This document shows positions 39,621-50,396 of a stretch of DNA of 64,000 nucleotides, piece after piece. This stretch comes from Hyposmocoma kahamanoa (Eukaryota; Arthropoda; Insecta; Lepidoptera; Cosmopterigidae). The translations under genes and the position numbers were made by a program. The first letter of the stretch is position 1. Every line of letters begins with the position of its first letter. Location: contig NW_020653397.1 of NCBI RefSeq assembly GCF_003589595.1, positions 2,833,530 through 2,897,529 on the forward strand. Reading direction: 5' to 3'. The notes beneath the pieces were generated by a model that saw nothing but the letters and a program-made list of their open reading frames with translations, did not search any database and was not told the DNA's origin.

Positions 39621-40257
39621 TTGGTTACTTTATTTACATAACAATTTTGTAGCCATTTCAAATTTTTATGTAGTAGGTGACTTCGTAATACAATTAATGT
39701 CCCGCGACCTTCGTCAAGTTACGTGACCTTGCCCGTAAATTGTAAGAATGACATTGATAATGTAATAACGCCTATTCAGCTTTTGGCAGCGAAAGGTAAA
39801 GTGGGAAGAACGAGTAATGAAATCACATAATAAAGCCATTGGAATACATAATACATATTTTAAATAAAAATAATAATTATAATAGTGGTACGAAGAGGGA
39901 GGGGCGTAGTAAGGCTGCTAACAGATTAACTGCATGCAGACGATCTCGGCTCCACGAAACCCGTTTCGACTGCATGCAGTTAACGCGAGGAGTCGTCATC
40001 AACCTCATGCAGTCGAGGTCTCGGATATCCAAGCACTTATATGAAATATCGATTCAAGAGGCGTAATCGCAATTATCCTCGATGTCAGCAAACCGTCTAA
40101 TAAGGAGGAAGCGGCCACAGAACAATAAATACAGTAGAAGTGCTTAGTTTGCGTGACGTGTACATAGACACATCAGAGTCTAGAGATACTACATGGGGCG
40201 CACTATAAGTTTCCGGAGTGAATAAGAAAAAAATACTAGAAACGGTCAGAAATGAAT
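39621..40257. other. No gene recognised
   Basis: Includes 39930-39985, where ACTGCATGCAG occurs twice in a near-symmetric arrangement (TTAACTGCATGCAGAC and GACTGCATGCAGTTAA), i.e. a 16-bp inverted pair with a 24-base loop. Probably also holds the mariner 3' UTR close to 40200-40257. Confidence 0.45.
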
Positions 40258-40880
40258 TTATTGTTTCTCAAAATATTCTCCGTTAGCGTTAATACACTTT
40301 TTCATACGAATGAACCAATTTTGAAAACATTTATGCCACTCCTCCGTGACAATCTCTGAAACATATTTTTCATACTCTTCGACAGCCTCTTCAGGTGATG
40401 AAAATCGTTGACTGCGTAACTGGTTCTTAATTTTTGGAAATAAATAAAAGTCACAAGATGCCACGTCGGGACTGTACGCGGGATGGCTCATGAGGTCAAC
40501 GTTGTTCATCTGCAAAAATTCATTTGTCTGCCTGGCCGTGTGAGAACTGACATTATCGTGGTGCAAGATGATACGGCGTTTACGGTTATTTTTACAGAGT
40601 TAGTCAATAACTTCCAGCAAACAAATGGTCGTGTATTCACGGTACAACGATTCTCCAAAGCAACAGTAGCCACGTGTCCAGTTTTATTAAAAAAAGAAGC
40701 AATTATCCGTTTGGAGGCACTTTACACACGCGCCACTGTGGTTGGTTTCGGTTCATCTCGAAAGACCCATACGGTCGATTGCTTCTTTGTTTTGGGATCG
40801 TAACTATAAATCCATGTTTCGTCGCATATCCCACACCAAATTTGACGCCCCTTTGTTGAATCTGGTAAGCATGGCATTGC
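40258..40880 (-). pseudogene. mariner transposase (DD34D), 5'-truncated pseudogene
   Basis: Minus-strand code starts at CDETWIYSYDPKT (first catalytic Asp) and proceeds through VWVFRDEPKP, KTGHVATVALENRCTVN, YTTICLLEVID, then a stop (TAA) where family members have Glu, then KNNRKRRIILHHDNVSSHTA (second Asp), HPAYSPDVASCDFYLFPKIK (third Asp) and the terminal NGEYFEKQ. Thirty-four residues separate the last two Asp, the mariner DD34D signature. At least one frameshift (near TVN/YTT), one more near ARV and one stop make it inactive. The N-terminal HTH part is absent. Left termini were not identified. Confidence 0.93.
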
Positions 40881-40910
40881 ACTGACGCGATCCGTTTTTT
40901 TATACTGTTA

Positions 40911-41075
40911 GGGTCGTATTCCACAACTCTACTCAGTGCTCAAGTCAGGATTTAAGTACGATTTCAAGCACTGGAAATACGACCCTAATGGCAGGGACTT
41001 GAGTATAATTTCGAGTGCTTTAAACCATACTCAAATCCTGACTTGAGCATTGAGTAGAGTTCTAGAATACGACCC
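40911..41075. mobile_element. Palindromic MITE-P, copy 1
   Basis: 165 bp, nearly all of it one inverted repeat: GGGTCGTATTCCACAACTCT on the left, AGAGTTCTAGAATACGACCC on the right. Flanked by TTA (40908-40910, 41076-41078). A 3-bp TTA duplication suggests PIF/Harbinger. Confidence 0.88.
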
Positions 41076-41078
41076 TTA

Positions 41079-41667
41079 AACTCAGTGCGCCATTTTCGCT
41101 TTGTACGTAATGGTTGTGTCAATTTTGTCTTGCGTAAAACCGCGAAGATTGTCTTATTTTACGACTATGGAGTGCAAAAATTATAGTCGCACTTGTAATA
41201 TTTTATCTATGTGTTTCATATCATCGTTAAATACTATTTTAATAAATTTTAAATTTTCTGTTTATCGTAATTTTTTTTTGTTACAAGAAACGAAATTAAA
41301 CCTTATACCTACCGCTGCAATGTGCTCGCTTCTTTTTTGGAGAACTAAGTAAACATCTTAGAAGTCGTCATCGTTCAAATATTGACCGCTAGATGGCAGC
41401 ACATTGATTGAAATTTAAATATAAAATCAAAACGTCGTAACTTGTAATAATAAGTATTGAACTTTAACGATGTGCCAACAAGGTAAAGTTTAAATTATGT
41501 TAACAGCACAGAATTTGTTATTTTTTTTAATTTAGAAACAACAACCAATCATCCTGATTTCATAGTGTTTCAAAACATGAATTTGTGAGTTTTGGCGACT
41601 GCGTTTATGATATTAATCGAAACTTATGGCACTTCCATTGTATTTTTCTTCCGTGGCATTGGCAGAC
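41079..41667 (-). repeat. Repeat D between two MITE-P copies
   Basis: Reverse copy of 7759-8240 with possible short inverted ends CTCAGTGCGCCA (41081) and TGGC..CAGACTGAG (41654-41671). Each end lies within a few bases of a MITE-P copy. Confidence 0.7.
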
Positions 41668-41670
41668 TGA

Positions 41671-41845
41671 GAGTCGTATTCTAGAACTCTACTCAATGCT
41701 CAAGTCAGGATTTGAGCAGACTTGAGTATGATTTCAAGCACTGGAAATACGACCCTAATGGCAAGGACTTGAGTATGATTTTCAGTGCTCACTGCAATAC
41801 TCAAGTCCTGACTTGAGTATTGAGTAGAGTTCTGGAATACGACCC
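41671..41845. mobile_element. Palindromic MITE-P, copy 2
   Basis: Same palindrome as 40911-41075 (starts GAGTCGTATTCTAGAACTCT, ends GGAATACGACCC), flanked by TGA on both sides (41668-41670, 41846-41848). Confidence 0.88.
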
Positions 41846-41848
41846 TGA

Positions 41849-42212
41849 GATCGTTGATAACGAGCGACGAATTGTACGAGCTTTCATCTAAATATCCCAA
41901 CGGAGGTAGAAGTACTGGAGTATAGTAGGATTCGATACGAAGCAATTTCCTTCACAGCTTATTATATTTAGTGAAAACTTGGATAAAACGCGTTTTAACG
42001 CTAATGCCATCCATTAGCACTTGTCGTAAGCAATCCAATATGACGTGGTGTTATGTAATATAATTAATTTATTTTCTTCCACATTGAAACTTAGATCTAA
42101 GAATACACATAAAATGGTCACATTATCATTGTGGAAGACTGGTGCTCAAATTCAATAAAATCCTGTGTTTTGATACTCCTTCCTTTAGCGAAAATGTTAT
42201 ATTTTATAATAT
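41849..42212. other. No gene recognised
   Basis: AT-rich spacer. Confidence 0.35.
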
Positions 42213-42395
42213 TAAGTGTAGGGACGAACAAGTTGTGCGCCTGGTGGTAAGCGACACGCCTGTCCATAACAGTTGCAGTGCCACTCAGAGCTTTAAATTA
42301 CAAAGATATGAGGGGCACTGCCACTGCGCCCGACACCCTTAGACATAAGTTGACAAGTGCCATGTGCCTGTAATTTCACCAGTACCCTATATACT
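42213..42395 (-). repeat. Rep-4, reverse copy
   Basis: GGACGAACAAGTTGTGCGCC through GTCCATAACAGTTGCAGTGC, GACACCCTTAGACATAAGTT and CTGTAATTTCACCAGTACCC. Confidence 0.85.
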
Positions 42396-42438
42396 CACCC
42401 TATATCAACTAGCACAAAATATAAATTGTGTGGTGTGC

Positions 42439-42440
<2 letters not shown>

Positions 42441-42470
<30 letters not shown>
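42441..42470. repeat. (GT)15 microsatellite
   Basis: Thirty bases of uninterrupted GT, followed by a TG-rich imperfect stretch. Confidence 0.95.
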
Positions 42471-42471
<1 letters not shown>

Positions 42472-42789
42472 GTGAAATATGTAAGTGCGATTTGTGATGT
42501 GTAGTGAATGTGAATACATTCACACACATATATATTTCGATGTGTATATGCGGTATTTTTGTTAATTTTCTTTGGTATTATTTCTTAGAAAACAGAGTAC
42601 AGTCTTCGGAGATATGTGAAATCTATTTATAACATTATGGTCTAATGTGATATTCTCTTATTGAAAGAGACCTGTGTGCAGCAGTCGGTTGTATATAAGT
42701 GGACCTAGATTTACATATATTGTAAACGGAAATGACTAAATAAATAATAAATTCTTTATGTAGTTAAGTTTTGCGCACAAAAGACGGCC

Positions 42790-43345
42790 GTCTTTCTCAT
42801 CTAATTTCCGTATCCGGCGCGTATCAGAGCGTGAATCCGGTGGCATTGTTCCTAATTGTCCGTGGATTCCTCATCCCGGATGTACGGAAAGAAACTGGTG
42901 ATCCTTAGACAGAGGATTGTTTTCAGTTTGAAGTGTTTCTTTGTAATTCTCGTGATACTAGAGAAATTTTGGTGTGCACGAAAGTAGCATTCTCGCAAGA
43001 CGTACTATTTTACCTACTATCTATTATATCTATATATTTACAGTCTTTAGAGAACAAACCCTTGGCCGTTCGGGATCTGGCGCCTTTCATCTGTACAAAA
43101 TTTTATCAAAAAAGTTAATAGACTGTCCGGGAAACCCTAGGGCCGCTAGCTACCTTTTCCAACGCATTAGTATACCTATACAAAGGGGTAAAGTTGCCAG
43201 CATCTTGGGCACCTTGCGGCTGAGACCCAATTTTATTCATATAATTTAATTCTAGTTTTAGTTTCTAGTATTTAAGCTTTTATTGTACCTTACCTGTACA
43301 TTTTAACTTAAATTTTACAACAACATTGTAATCCAATGTTGATTA
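42790..43345 (+). pseudogene. Unassigned retroelement-like coding relic
   Basis: Coding-looking scraps on the plus strand: GAYQSVNPVALFLIVRGFLI near 42820-42880, then in another frame LGRSGSGAFHLYKIL and GNPRAASYLFQRISIPIQRG with KVASILGTL near 43055-43200. Composition is less AT-rich than around. It ends in a 3' UTR-like stretch with TATAATAATAAT at 43345. I suspect a LINE C-terminus but cannot name the family. Confidence 0.4.
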
Positions 43346-43856
43346 TAAAATATAATAATAATGGGTGTGTTCGTCAAGCTGTAAGTCCGCAAGAATTTTC
43401 ATATGAATACGTAGATAAATTTTAAAAAAATATTCCAAGTTTTGTTGGGCAAATTATTTCAATTAAGATTGAACTAATCACGACATGAATGTTGTTTTAG
43501 CAATCATTGTGCTTTTTTGTATGATAATTACATTACAACAAGGCTACAGTTGTAAAATGACAACTTTTAAACAGAGAGGCTTAAAGCTTCTACGAACGAA
43601 ATTAGGCTGTAGTAACTTGTTTATGTATGAGTAGATGAGTTACAGAAATTCAAATAAACATAATTTGTTTCATATAGTTCTTATTATTAATTTTATTTGA
43701 AATAACAACAGCCATACTTAATACAATTCTAACCTTAACACTTTTTGGATAGTCCAATTACAGTCATCCACTAAAATAAATTACAGATAATGGACGTATA
43801 ATATTAAGAATAAAAACAAAAATAAGGATGAACAAAGTTAAATGAACAGTGAATAG
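43346..43856. other. No gene recognised
   Basis: AT-rich; nothing recognised. Confidence 0.35.
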
Positions 43857-44165
43857 CGACAACTCTAGCCGGGGCTGGTAGCTGTAAAGGTGGGTGACGA
43901 AATGCTTTCATAAATTTCTCGTAGATGGCGCTACGGCTAAAAAGTCGTTGACAAACCAAACACAAAGATATAGAAAAATTCGTGAGGTGCGCTGGTTCGT
44001 TCCGTGGCTTAGTTGGTGTAGCGTATGGCACGGTATGCTAGAAGATGTCGGTTCGAATCCGACGGATCGAAGGATTTTTTCTGAGTATTCGATTTTTGAA
44101 TTAATAATTATAACAAACTAATGGAGGAATTTCACATAAAAATCATAGAACATCAATTCAATAAA
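43857..44165 (+). mobile_element. SINE-2 (internal tRNA-like segment)
   Basis: Starts GCGACAACTCTAGCCGGGGC..GCTGGTAGCTGTAAAG-like, continues AGATGGCGCTACGGCTAAAA, then a tRNA-like part CGTGGCTTAGTTGGTGTAGC with a B box GGTTCGAATCC (44048-44060), and ends GGAGGAATTTCACATAAAAA. Copies at 46115-46375 and 61190-61430 keep this order. The tRNA-like part lies in the middle, which is unusual for a SINE. Confidence 0.7.
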
Positions 44166-44296
44166 AATTTAAATTTAAATTTAATTAAATAATCCTGTCT
44201 CTGATAAAAGAAAAACCATACACTAAAATTAGAGAGAATAAGATTATTAAATAAAGACCATTAAAAAAAGGCAAAGTAACAATAAGTACATGAATA

Positions 44297-44465
44297 TCGA
44301 ATTCTTAGGTTTTCGCGATTGTTACACATAGGAAATGAAACTATTTTTCCGGATTGAAATCGAGTATATTTGTTTTTTCAAACGAACCAACGTTTCGGGC
44401 TGTTTACAGGTCCATAGGACGGTTGACTGTGACCATGAGACCTGTGAAGGTAGTTTCAATTCCTA
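44297..44465 (+). repeat. Repeat G
   Basis: GAATTCTTAGGTTTTCGCGA, GGAAATGAAACTATTTTTCC, then TTTTTTCAAACGAACCAACG, TTTCGGGCTGTTTACAGGTC. The two parts seen separately at 37860 and 39545 are joined here. Confidence 0.65.
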
Positions 44466-44563
44466 GTACATGAATCAATATATTATAATTAATTCGCACA
44501 AGCATATTAAAAATAAAATAATACATTAAATATATACACACAACACTATTATGTTTAAATATA

Positions 44564-44777
44564 AACTTCCTCCGTGGCCGAACGGTTACCGTGCCGGACT
44601 GCCACGCAGAGGTCCCAGGTTCGATTCCCGGGCCAGGAGAAATATTTGTATGACCAACATTTATTTCTCTCGTGAGTTTGGGTATAATTTGTGGTTGTCT
44701 ATGTGTGTGTCCATGGCACCCGCGACACAGGGTTTCCCTAGTGAGGGGCTATGTTGAGCGTGTGCGTTATTGTGTGC
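44564..44777 (+). mobile_element. tRNA-derived SINE-1 with target duplication
   Basis: Complete SINE-1 (A-box region GTGGCCGAACGGTTACC, B box GGTTCGATTCC) flanked by an 11-bp direct duplication GTTTAAATATA (44553-44563 and 44778-44788). The least decayed copy here. Confidence 0.92.
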
Positions 44778-44799
44778 GTTTAAATATAGAAATATATAA

Positions 44800-45285
44800 T
44801 GTCACACTATAGTCACGCTACTATTTTGTAAGACTGCAAACCTTGAATATATTGTTATAATGGCCATATGATGTCGGAGTTCAGCTGAGTAACCGTTTGA
44901 TAGTTTTAATTTAACGTTTGTGAAGCAGAGTTTAGAATCTACTAAAGGGTCAATATGTCCAAATTGGTTATCATATATTCGAAGGATACGCGTGAGAAGA
45001 GCATTCTCGCCATAATTCGTGGAGTGAAAGGGGACATGAAAAAGTGTCGCATGTCTAAAAAAGTCTCGACGCAAAGGCACCCGTAGCGATACACTCTCAG
45101 CAATTCCGGGTAATTCAAAATTAATTATATATATTCTTAGAGGACAACCGCCCGAGCATCTCTCGGCTGTTAGGAATATATAAAAGAAGCGCGACGTGGC
45201 TGAAAACTCATTCTGTTGGTTGGGGCTCGGTAGCAACAGACGTATCTCATCCCTATACAAAAAGCTTGATTTAAACATGCTTATT
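44800..45285 (-). pseudogene. LINE-C reverse transcriptase C-terminus
   Basis: 158-residue frame on the minus strand with INFELPGIAESVSLRVPLRR, DFFRHATLFHVPFHSTNYGE, NALLTRILRIYDNQFGHIDP: the last part of Jockey/I-like LINE proteins of insects (ELP.IA..V..R.....F....FHVP..RT.Y..N....R....N). Upstream it runs into SEFSATSRFF-like low-similarity sequence. No RT core left; 5'-truncated. Confidence 0.72.
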
Positions 45286-46044
45286 TTCTTACCTAGTTAT
45301 TTTTGATTTGTGCAACGGTTTATTCTTAAATTATTACATTTAGTGATATGTAACGGTTTCTTTTTAATAATAAAATCTCTGTTTAGGTTACGTAGTAGTT
45401 TATGTTTAGAAAAATACTGTGATTTTGATTTATAAGAATATAAATCAATCATAAATATAAATATAATATAAGTCATAAATATAATTTTATTATATATATA
45501 ATAAAATTATATGTATGACTTTCATGTGATAAAAGTACTTTAGACTTATGATAGTGTCAAGGGTAAACGATGTATAGCTTAGAAGGGAAATAAAATCGAT
45601 CATATTATTTATCGACAAGCTACAGAATCGAGTTGCTTTTTACGTTCAAAGTTCGTAAACATTGCGGTGTTAAATGACACTGTGGGAGACTGTTTGATTT
45701 TGCCACTACCCTGTCGGTTTGTTTTTTGTCCACCATTTTCTGTTTGCTGTGGGAATTTTTCTATCAAAATGCAAATTGCTTTTCTATTATGACGAATGGG
45801 TTAGCTGATAGGATGGAATTTCGAAACCTTTGCCGTAGAGAACGAAAAGCATTAGTTACGGTCAGTATTACGATTGTTTTGGGGACGAATTTTTATCTTT
45901 TTATTTTTTGATTTTTATCTTCGTTCGTCAAATGTTATAAGTCCTAGTGCAGTCTTATGTCTGCTTGGGATATTTCATCAGAGGAAAAGAAAGGATCTGC
46001 GCCTCAAGTCTGATGCTCTTGCCACCATCGGCCATTACAGTGGT
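45286..46044. other. No gene recognised
   Basis: Includes a 50-bp AT palindrome at 45471-45520 (AGTCATAAATATAATTTTAT and its inverse around a TATATATA centre). Rest unassigned. Confidence 0.5.
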
Positions 46045-46375
46045 GTCAGTATAGAGTAATTTCACAAAAAAAAATTTTATATGAATTCAATAAAAAAAAT
46101 AATTAAAACTTAATAGCGATATCTCCAGTTAGGGCTGGTAGCTGTAAAGGTATCTAACTGGGTGACGAAATACTTTCATAGATTTCTCATAGATGGCGCT
46201 ACGGCTAAAAAGTCGTAGAAAACCAAATACATAGATTTAACCACAAGCACATAGAAGAATTCGTGAGGGTCCGCTGGTTCATTAAGCCACGGCTTAGTTG
46301 GCATAGCGTCCGGCACGCTAGAAGACGTCGGTTCGATTCCAGCCGGATCGAAGAATTTTTTTCTAAGTTGCATTA
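46045..46375 (+). mobile_element. SINE-2, second copy
   Basis: AGTTAGGGCTGGTAGCTGTA, AGATGGCGCTACGGCTAAAA, CACGGCTTAGTTGGCATAGC, B box GGTTCGATTCC (46330-46340), then CGGATCGAAGAATTTTTTT. It is preceded at 46058 by GTAATTTCACAAAAA, a piece of a SINE-2 3' end, suggesting a partial tandem arrangement. Confidence 0.7.
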
Positions 46376-46537
46376 GTAATTATATAACAATATTTGTTAT
46401 TCTGCTAAGATCTAGTTGCAATGGCAGTTGAGTTTCAATAGAGTGTCAGTGATATGGCAGTAATTGCAATTATTCATTCAATCTCTAACGATCGATGTTA
46501 CCTTACTAAAACTACCATGGAATTTATGCATATGGTC
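46376..46537. other. No feature recognised
   Basis: Short spacer. Confidence 0.3.
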
Positions 46538-46782
46538 GCCTTACTTTCTCAAACTCGTATCTTAAAGCGCAAAGTTACTGAAATGTGAAAAATGGATTGT
46601 ATATACAAATTTTGCAGGCTTATTTTACGTCACATTTCCTTCATATTCACACACTGTCTTTTACCTGTTCTTAAAGTAATGCATTCAAATTAACACCCTT
46701 GATAAGAAATTTTAAGTAAATAGAAAATTTTGCGATCTGAATAATCACTCTTTATAAGATACGAGTTAGAGATAGTGAGGCA
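46538..46782 (+). mobile_element. MITE-C, complete
   Basis: Inverted termini of about 30 bp: GCCTTACTTTCTCAAACTCG..TATCTTAAAG and CTTTATAAGATACGAGTTAG..AGGC. 245 bp, AT-rich, no code. No clean target duplication was seen. Confidence 0.82.
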
Positions 46783-47239
46783 TCGATATCTTATTTTTTA
46801 TCTCATTTAATCAGCAATGTAGTTGTAGGGGCCAATACTACACTATAGTATTGACGCCTAATTGTTTAAATTGATAGATGATAAAAGTATAAAGTTTATT
46901 AATAAAGTGAGAGATACAAGGCTCGTTGAGGATGTGTATCTCTTACGTTGTTGTTACGTTAAGACATATGAATGTTCGTTAAACACTCAAGATGTCTAGA
47001 TGAAGTGAATGCTCGTTTAACACTAAAATTACTTGCCTACTTATGTGCCCATGTAATGTATGTAAGCCACGGACAGTAGGCCACGGACAGTAGGGCACAA
47101 AGTAGAGCGCAAGGTAAGCGGAAGAAAAATGTGCGGTTGTAAACCGTACAGTAGTCTTCAAATTAATTATGTTAAATAATTAATTTTATTAGTAGACTAA
47201 TCACAGAAGAGCAGAATACCAAAAAATTGCAATAGCAGT
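46783..47239. other. No gene recognised
   Basis: A short tandem CCACGGACAGTAGG (47070-47094) is the only pattern noticed. Confidence 0.35.
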
Positions 47240-47360
47240 TGAATCGGATCCAAGTCGCTATTTGTTTTTTCGAACAAACCCAAGTTCTGGGCCCATTACG
47301 GCAGTCAGTCTATGGGACCTGTTAAAGGTCGGAAATGTTGGTTTGTCTGAAATCGCAATG
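47240..47360 (+). repeat. Repeat G fold-back copy
   Basis: TTTTTTCGAACAAACCCAAG at the left and GAAATGTTGGTTTGTCTGAA at the right form an imperfect hairpin around GGGCCC and TCTATGGGACCTGTTA. Confidence 0.65.
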
Positions 47361-48189
47361 GCATTTGAATTGTAGCTCGATGGCTAGCCAATAGCTCCCT
47401 TTACACAGTGACTCTATCGCGCGTGATCAGGACCTCCATAACATTTCAAAAAACAATCTTATTTAAATGTAAGTTTATAGTAAGTTTATTATAATACTAC
47501 GCTATATGAACTGTATAATACCATCTCTTTTTTTTTGATGTTCCGAATCGTCCTATCGTAGTATAATGTTAAAGTACTTAGTATTATTTACATTTAGAGA
47601 ATTTTGACTGCCAAAAAAAGGTGATAATGAAATCTATTAAAATTACGTTGTTTTCTATTATTTTTTCGCATTTTCATAAAAAAAATTAATAAAACGCACT
47701 GAGTCTTGATTGTCACGTTGTGAATTCGGAATTCTCTTAGACTATTCTATTTCGGAATTATAGTCTAGTGTCAACTGTTAGTGTCGCCAAGGAGCACTTA
47801 GATGTGGCTGTCATAATTTTACGAAATAAACATTTAAGAAATTATTTCTTATGTACTATTAAATAAAAATATAAATAAAACATTGAAGAGATTTATGTAC
47901 ATAAACAAGTTTAACTTAAATTTCAATCATTACAAATCAATATTTAGACAATGAATTCGAAAATAATATTGTTTCCATTGCATCCGTGCAACTATTTTAA
48001 GATTGCTAAATTTGCCATACGAACATGTTAAAGTCGTGTCGTAGTACGAATTGAGTGAATGAATAGCCACAAAGCTGCCAATAAAACATCATAGTTTTAA
48101 CATTATAATAACCTTACTTTAAGCGCGTCATGGTACGAAAAGTCAATGCAAGGTTAAAGTAATATTGTTTTAAGAAGTTGTGGTAGGCC
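47361..48189. other. Mostly unassigned; shared terminus at 47396-47431
   Basis: 47396-47431 is the inverse of 17422-17459. The remainder is AT-rich without recognised features. Confidence 0.4.
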
Positions 48190-48865
48190 CCCATTGCGTC
48201 CCCCCCGAAGGGGTTCCCGCCTTGTCGTGGCGGGGGGGGGGGGGGTCTAGTGGCCGTGGTCGATTTCATCCCACGGTGAAGCTAAGAGGAACCCACGGGG
48301 CCGGCCGATGGTGGTAGGCTAGCCCGAGGAGGGGGGCGTCCCGCGCGTGGCTCGTCTGGTCAGCGGGACCGCGCGGATGCGCGGATGCGCGTTGGGAGGA
48401 GGGTCGCGGGACGTGTCGGTGTGTCGTTGCCGCTCGTCCTGTCCTTCGCGGCCCCGCCGCCACTGCATCGTCGAAAGCGGTGCAGCCCCGCCAGGGTCAG
48501 GAAGAGACGTGTCGGTGTGTCGTTGCCGCTCGTCCTATCCTCCGCGGCCGAACGTGGGCGGTTGGCCCGTGGTGGGCGCTCCAAGGGACTCTCTTCGGAG
48601 AATCCGCGTGGAAGCGCGTTAGGTGTTGCGGCGGAGCCTGTCATCAGATCCGCCGCGGGGGCTGGGGGAGCATCCACTGAACTTCACAGTTGAGTGGATG
48701 CTGTCCTGGCCCATCCTGGTCCTGGTCCCCCCATGGCCCCTGGGTAGCGGACTCGGGGGAGTTCGTTGCCCAGCATAAAGGGGCCCGGGATGGAAGGCTT
48801 GTGTGGTGTTTGGCGAGCCGCACATTCGGAGTCGGGGGACCGATGTGTCCCTTCTCGGGGGGGTT
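48190..48865 (+). repeat. GC-rich repeat block
   Basis: Starts with GTTCCCGCCTTGTCGTGGCG and a run of 14-15 G, and carries two copies of GACGTGTCGGTGTGTCGTTG..CCGCTCGTCCT about 95 bp apart (48409 and 48506). Open frames on both strands over 48347-48890 mainly reflect the lack of AT. Sharing with 26325-26575 shows it is a dispersed repeat, possibly a LINE 5' region. A different GC-rich segment (48700-48860) has no second copy here. Confidence 0.65.
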
Positions 48866-49894
48866 CTTGTATACAATATAACATAAAAGCCATATCGATC
48901 TAATAAAAATTACTCTTCGTTAACGTTGTAAGAACAAAATGTCCTAAGTTCACGTTTTAATAGATTGACATATGTTACGCAAGGAAACCGCAAGTTTTTT
49001 TTCTTCTAATATAAATTAGTTAATTATCCTATGAAACAACACTATTTATAGAGCATTGGCAAATTTCAGCAACAGTCAAAACTCTAATTGAATATTAAAG
49101 ATAAGCAAAATTAGCATATCACTAGATGTACATAGCTGATGGGTATATTTACGAGAGCAGATTATATTCATGTACTTCAGAAAAAAGTACATATTGTATT
49201 ATTACTGTTGCTATGTCACTCTAAATTCACATTGAACAAATCACAAATTTAAAATTAATTTAAACATTTTTTCATTCCACATATTTGGCTGCTCTATGCC
49301 ATGAAATAGTACCATACAGAAGCTTAAAATGTATATATTTGTATAGATTGATCTTTTACCTTTAATTTGAGGTATAATACATGTATCTGCGCAGACTTTA
49401 GGGAAAACCATTTATGGCAAACTCTCTTAAGCGGTTCCCCATAGTGCGGTTGTCTGAAATATGATTTGCGTTGAAGTTAATCGAAATAAAATGTTCAGTA
49501 ATAATAATAATAATGATAAAATAAAATAAAAGAATTAAATTTAACGTGAATGGTTTTCGCTTCGATATTTTAATGACTTTGGTAAATGGTAAGAAATTCA
49601 AACGTTTCAGTAAAAATTTATTGTCGATAAACATCAGTCATCGTAAATGAACATCACTATATTTGAGTTTAGAAATTTCTATGGAGACGAAAAGAAAACC
49701 ATTGAATTTAATAGAATTATTAACTAAAAATGCAAATGGCTCGTGGTATGTTATCTCATTGGTTTTAAAATTTTTGTTTTTAGTCCAATTTTTACAAGGT
49801 GTATCGCTACAACTTGGCATTTTTACGTTTTACGAGAGATCTTGTATGTACCACGATCGCCATTTCACTGTGGCGATGTCGGTCGCCACTATAT
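48866..49894. other. No gene recognised
   Basis: AT-rich. Overlapping short frames at 49638-49992 on both strands carry no domain. Confidence 0.4.
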
Positions 49895-50396
49895 GGAACT
49901 TAACACAGGAGGTAATAAAAATCAGTGCTCACTGCTTAAAGTATATTGAGACAAAAAGCCTTGAATTAGATCGTAACAAAATGAACTATTAAAATAATTA
50001 CCTACTGCTTATAAAATTTAGGCGCTATTTATAAAAATAAATCTTCATGCGTGACCCTTAGAGATGGAACGTTTTCTTTAAAATTAAATGGGACCATTAA
50101 TGAGGTACTGTAAGCTTGGACGTAGCTTGTGTTGCGTAGCGAGAGGTACTCTATAAATATAGACTGGGATAATCTTCAAAACTCGATATTTAATGTACTT
50201 TTTTACATGCTTTTACTTATTGAGGTTACATCTACAACTATATTTCAAACCACATTCTAAATATAAAACTGTATTCACCTAGCCAGTAACAAACAAAAAA
50301 AAAGAATTATCGCAATACGGTTCACAAATAAAGAGTTATCGCGTAACACATAAAAAACACAGTCGAATTGAGTACCTCCTGCTTTTTTTAAAGTCT
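49895..50396 (-). mobile_element. ACCGACTT-family MITE, decayed
   Basis: GCGCTATTTATAAAAATAAA, AATGGGACCATTAATGAGGT, GTTCACAAATAAAGAGTTAT, AGTCGAATTGAGTACCTCCT. About 190 bp of foreign AT-rich sequence lies at 50105-50295. Left terminus is missing. Confidence 0.72.

Noticed and set aside
48266..48893. Several overlapping GC-rich frames on both strands
   Set aside because: High GC removes stop codons; the block is a dispersed repeat and no frame is conserved in the copy at 26325-26575.
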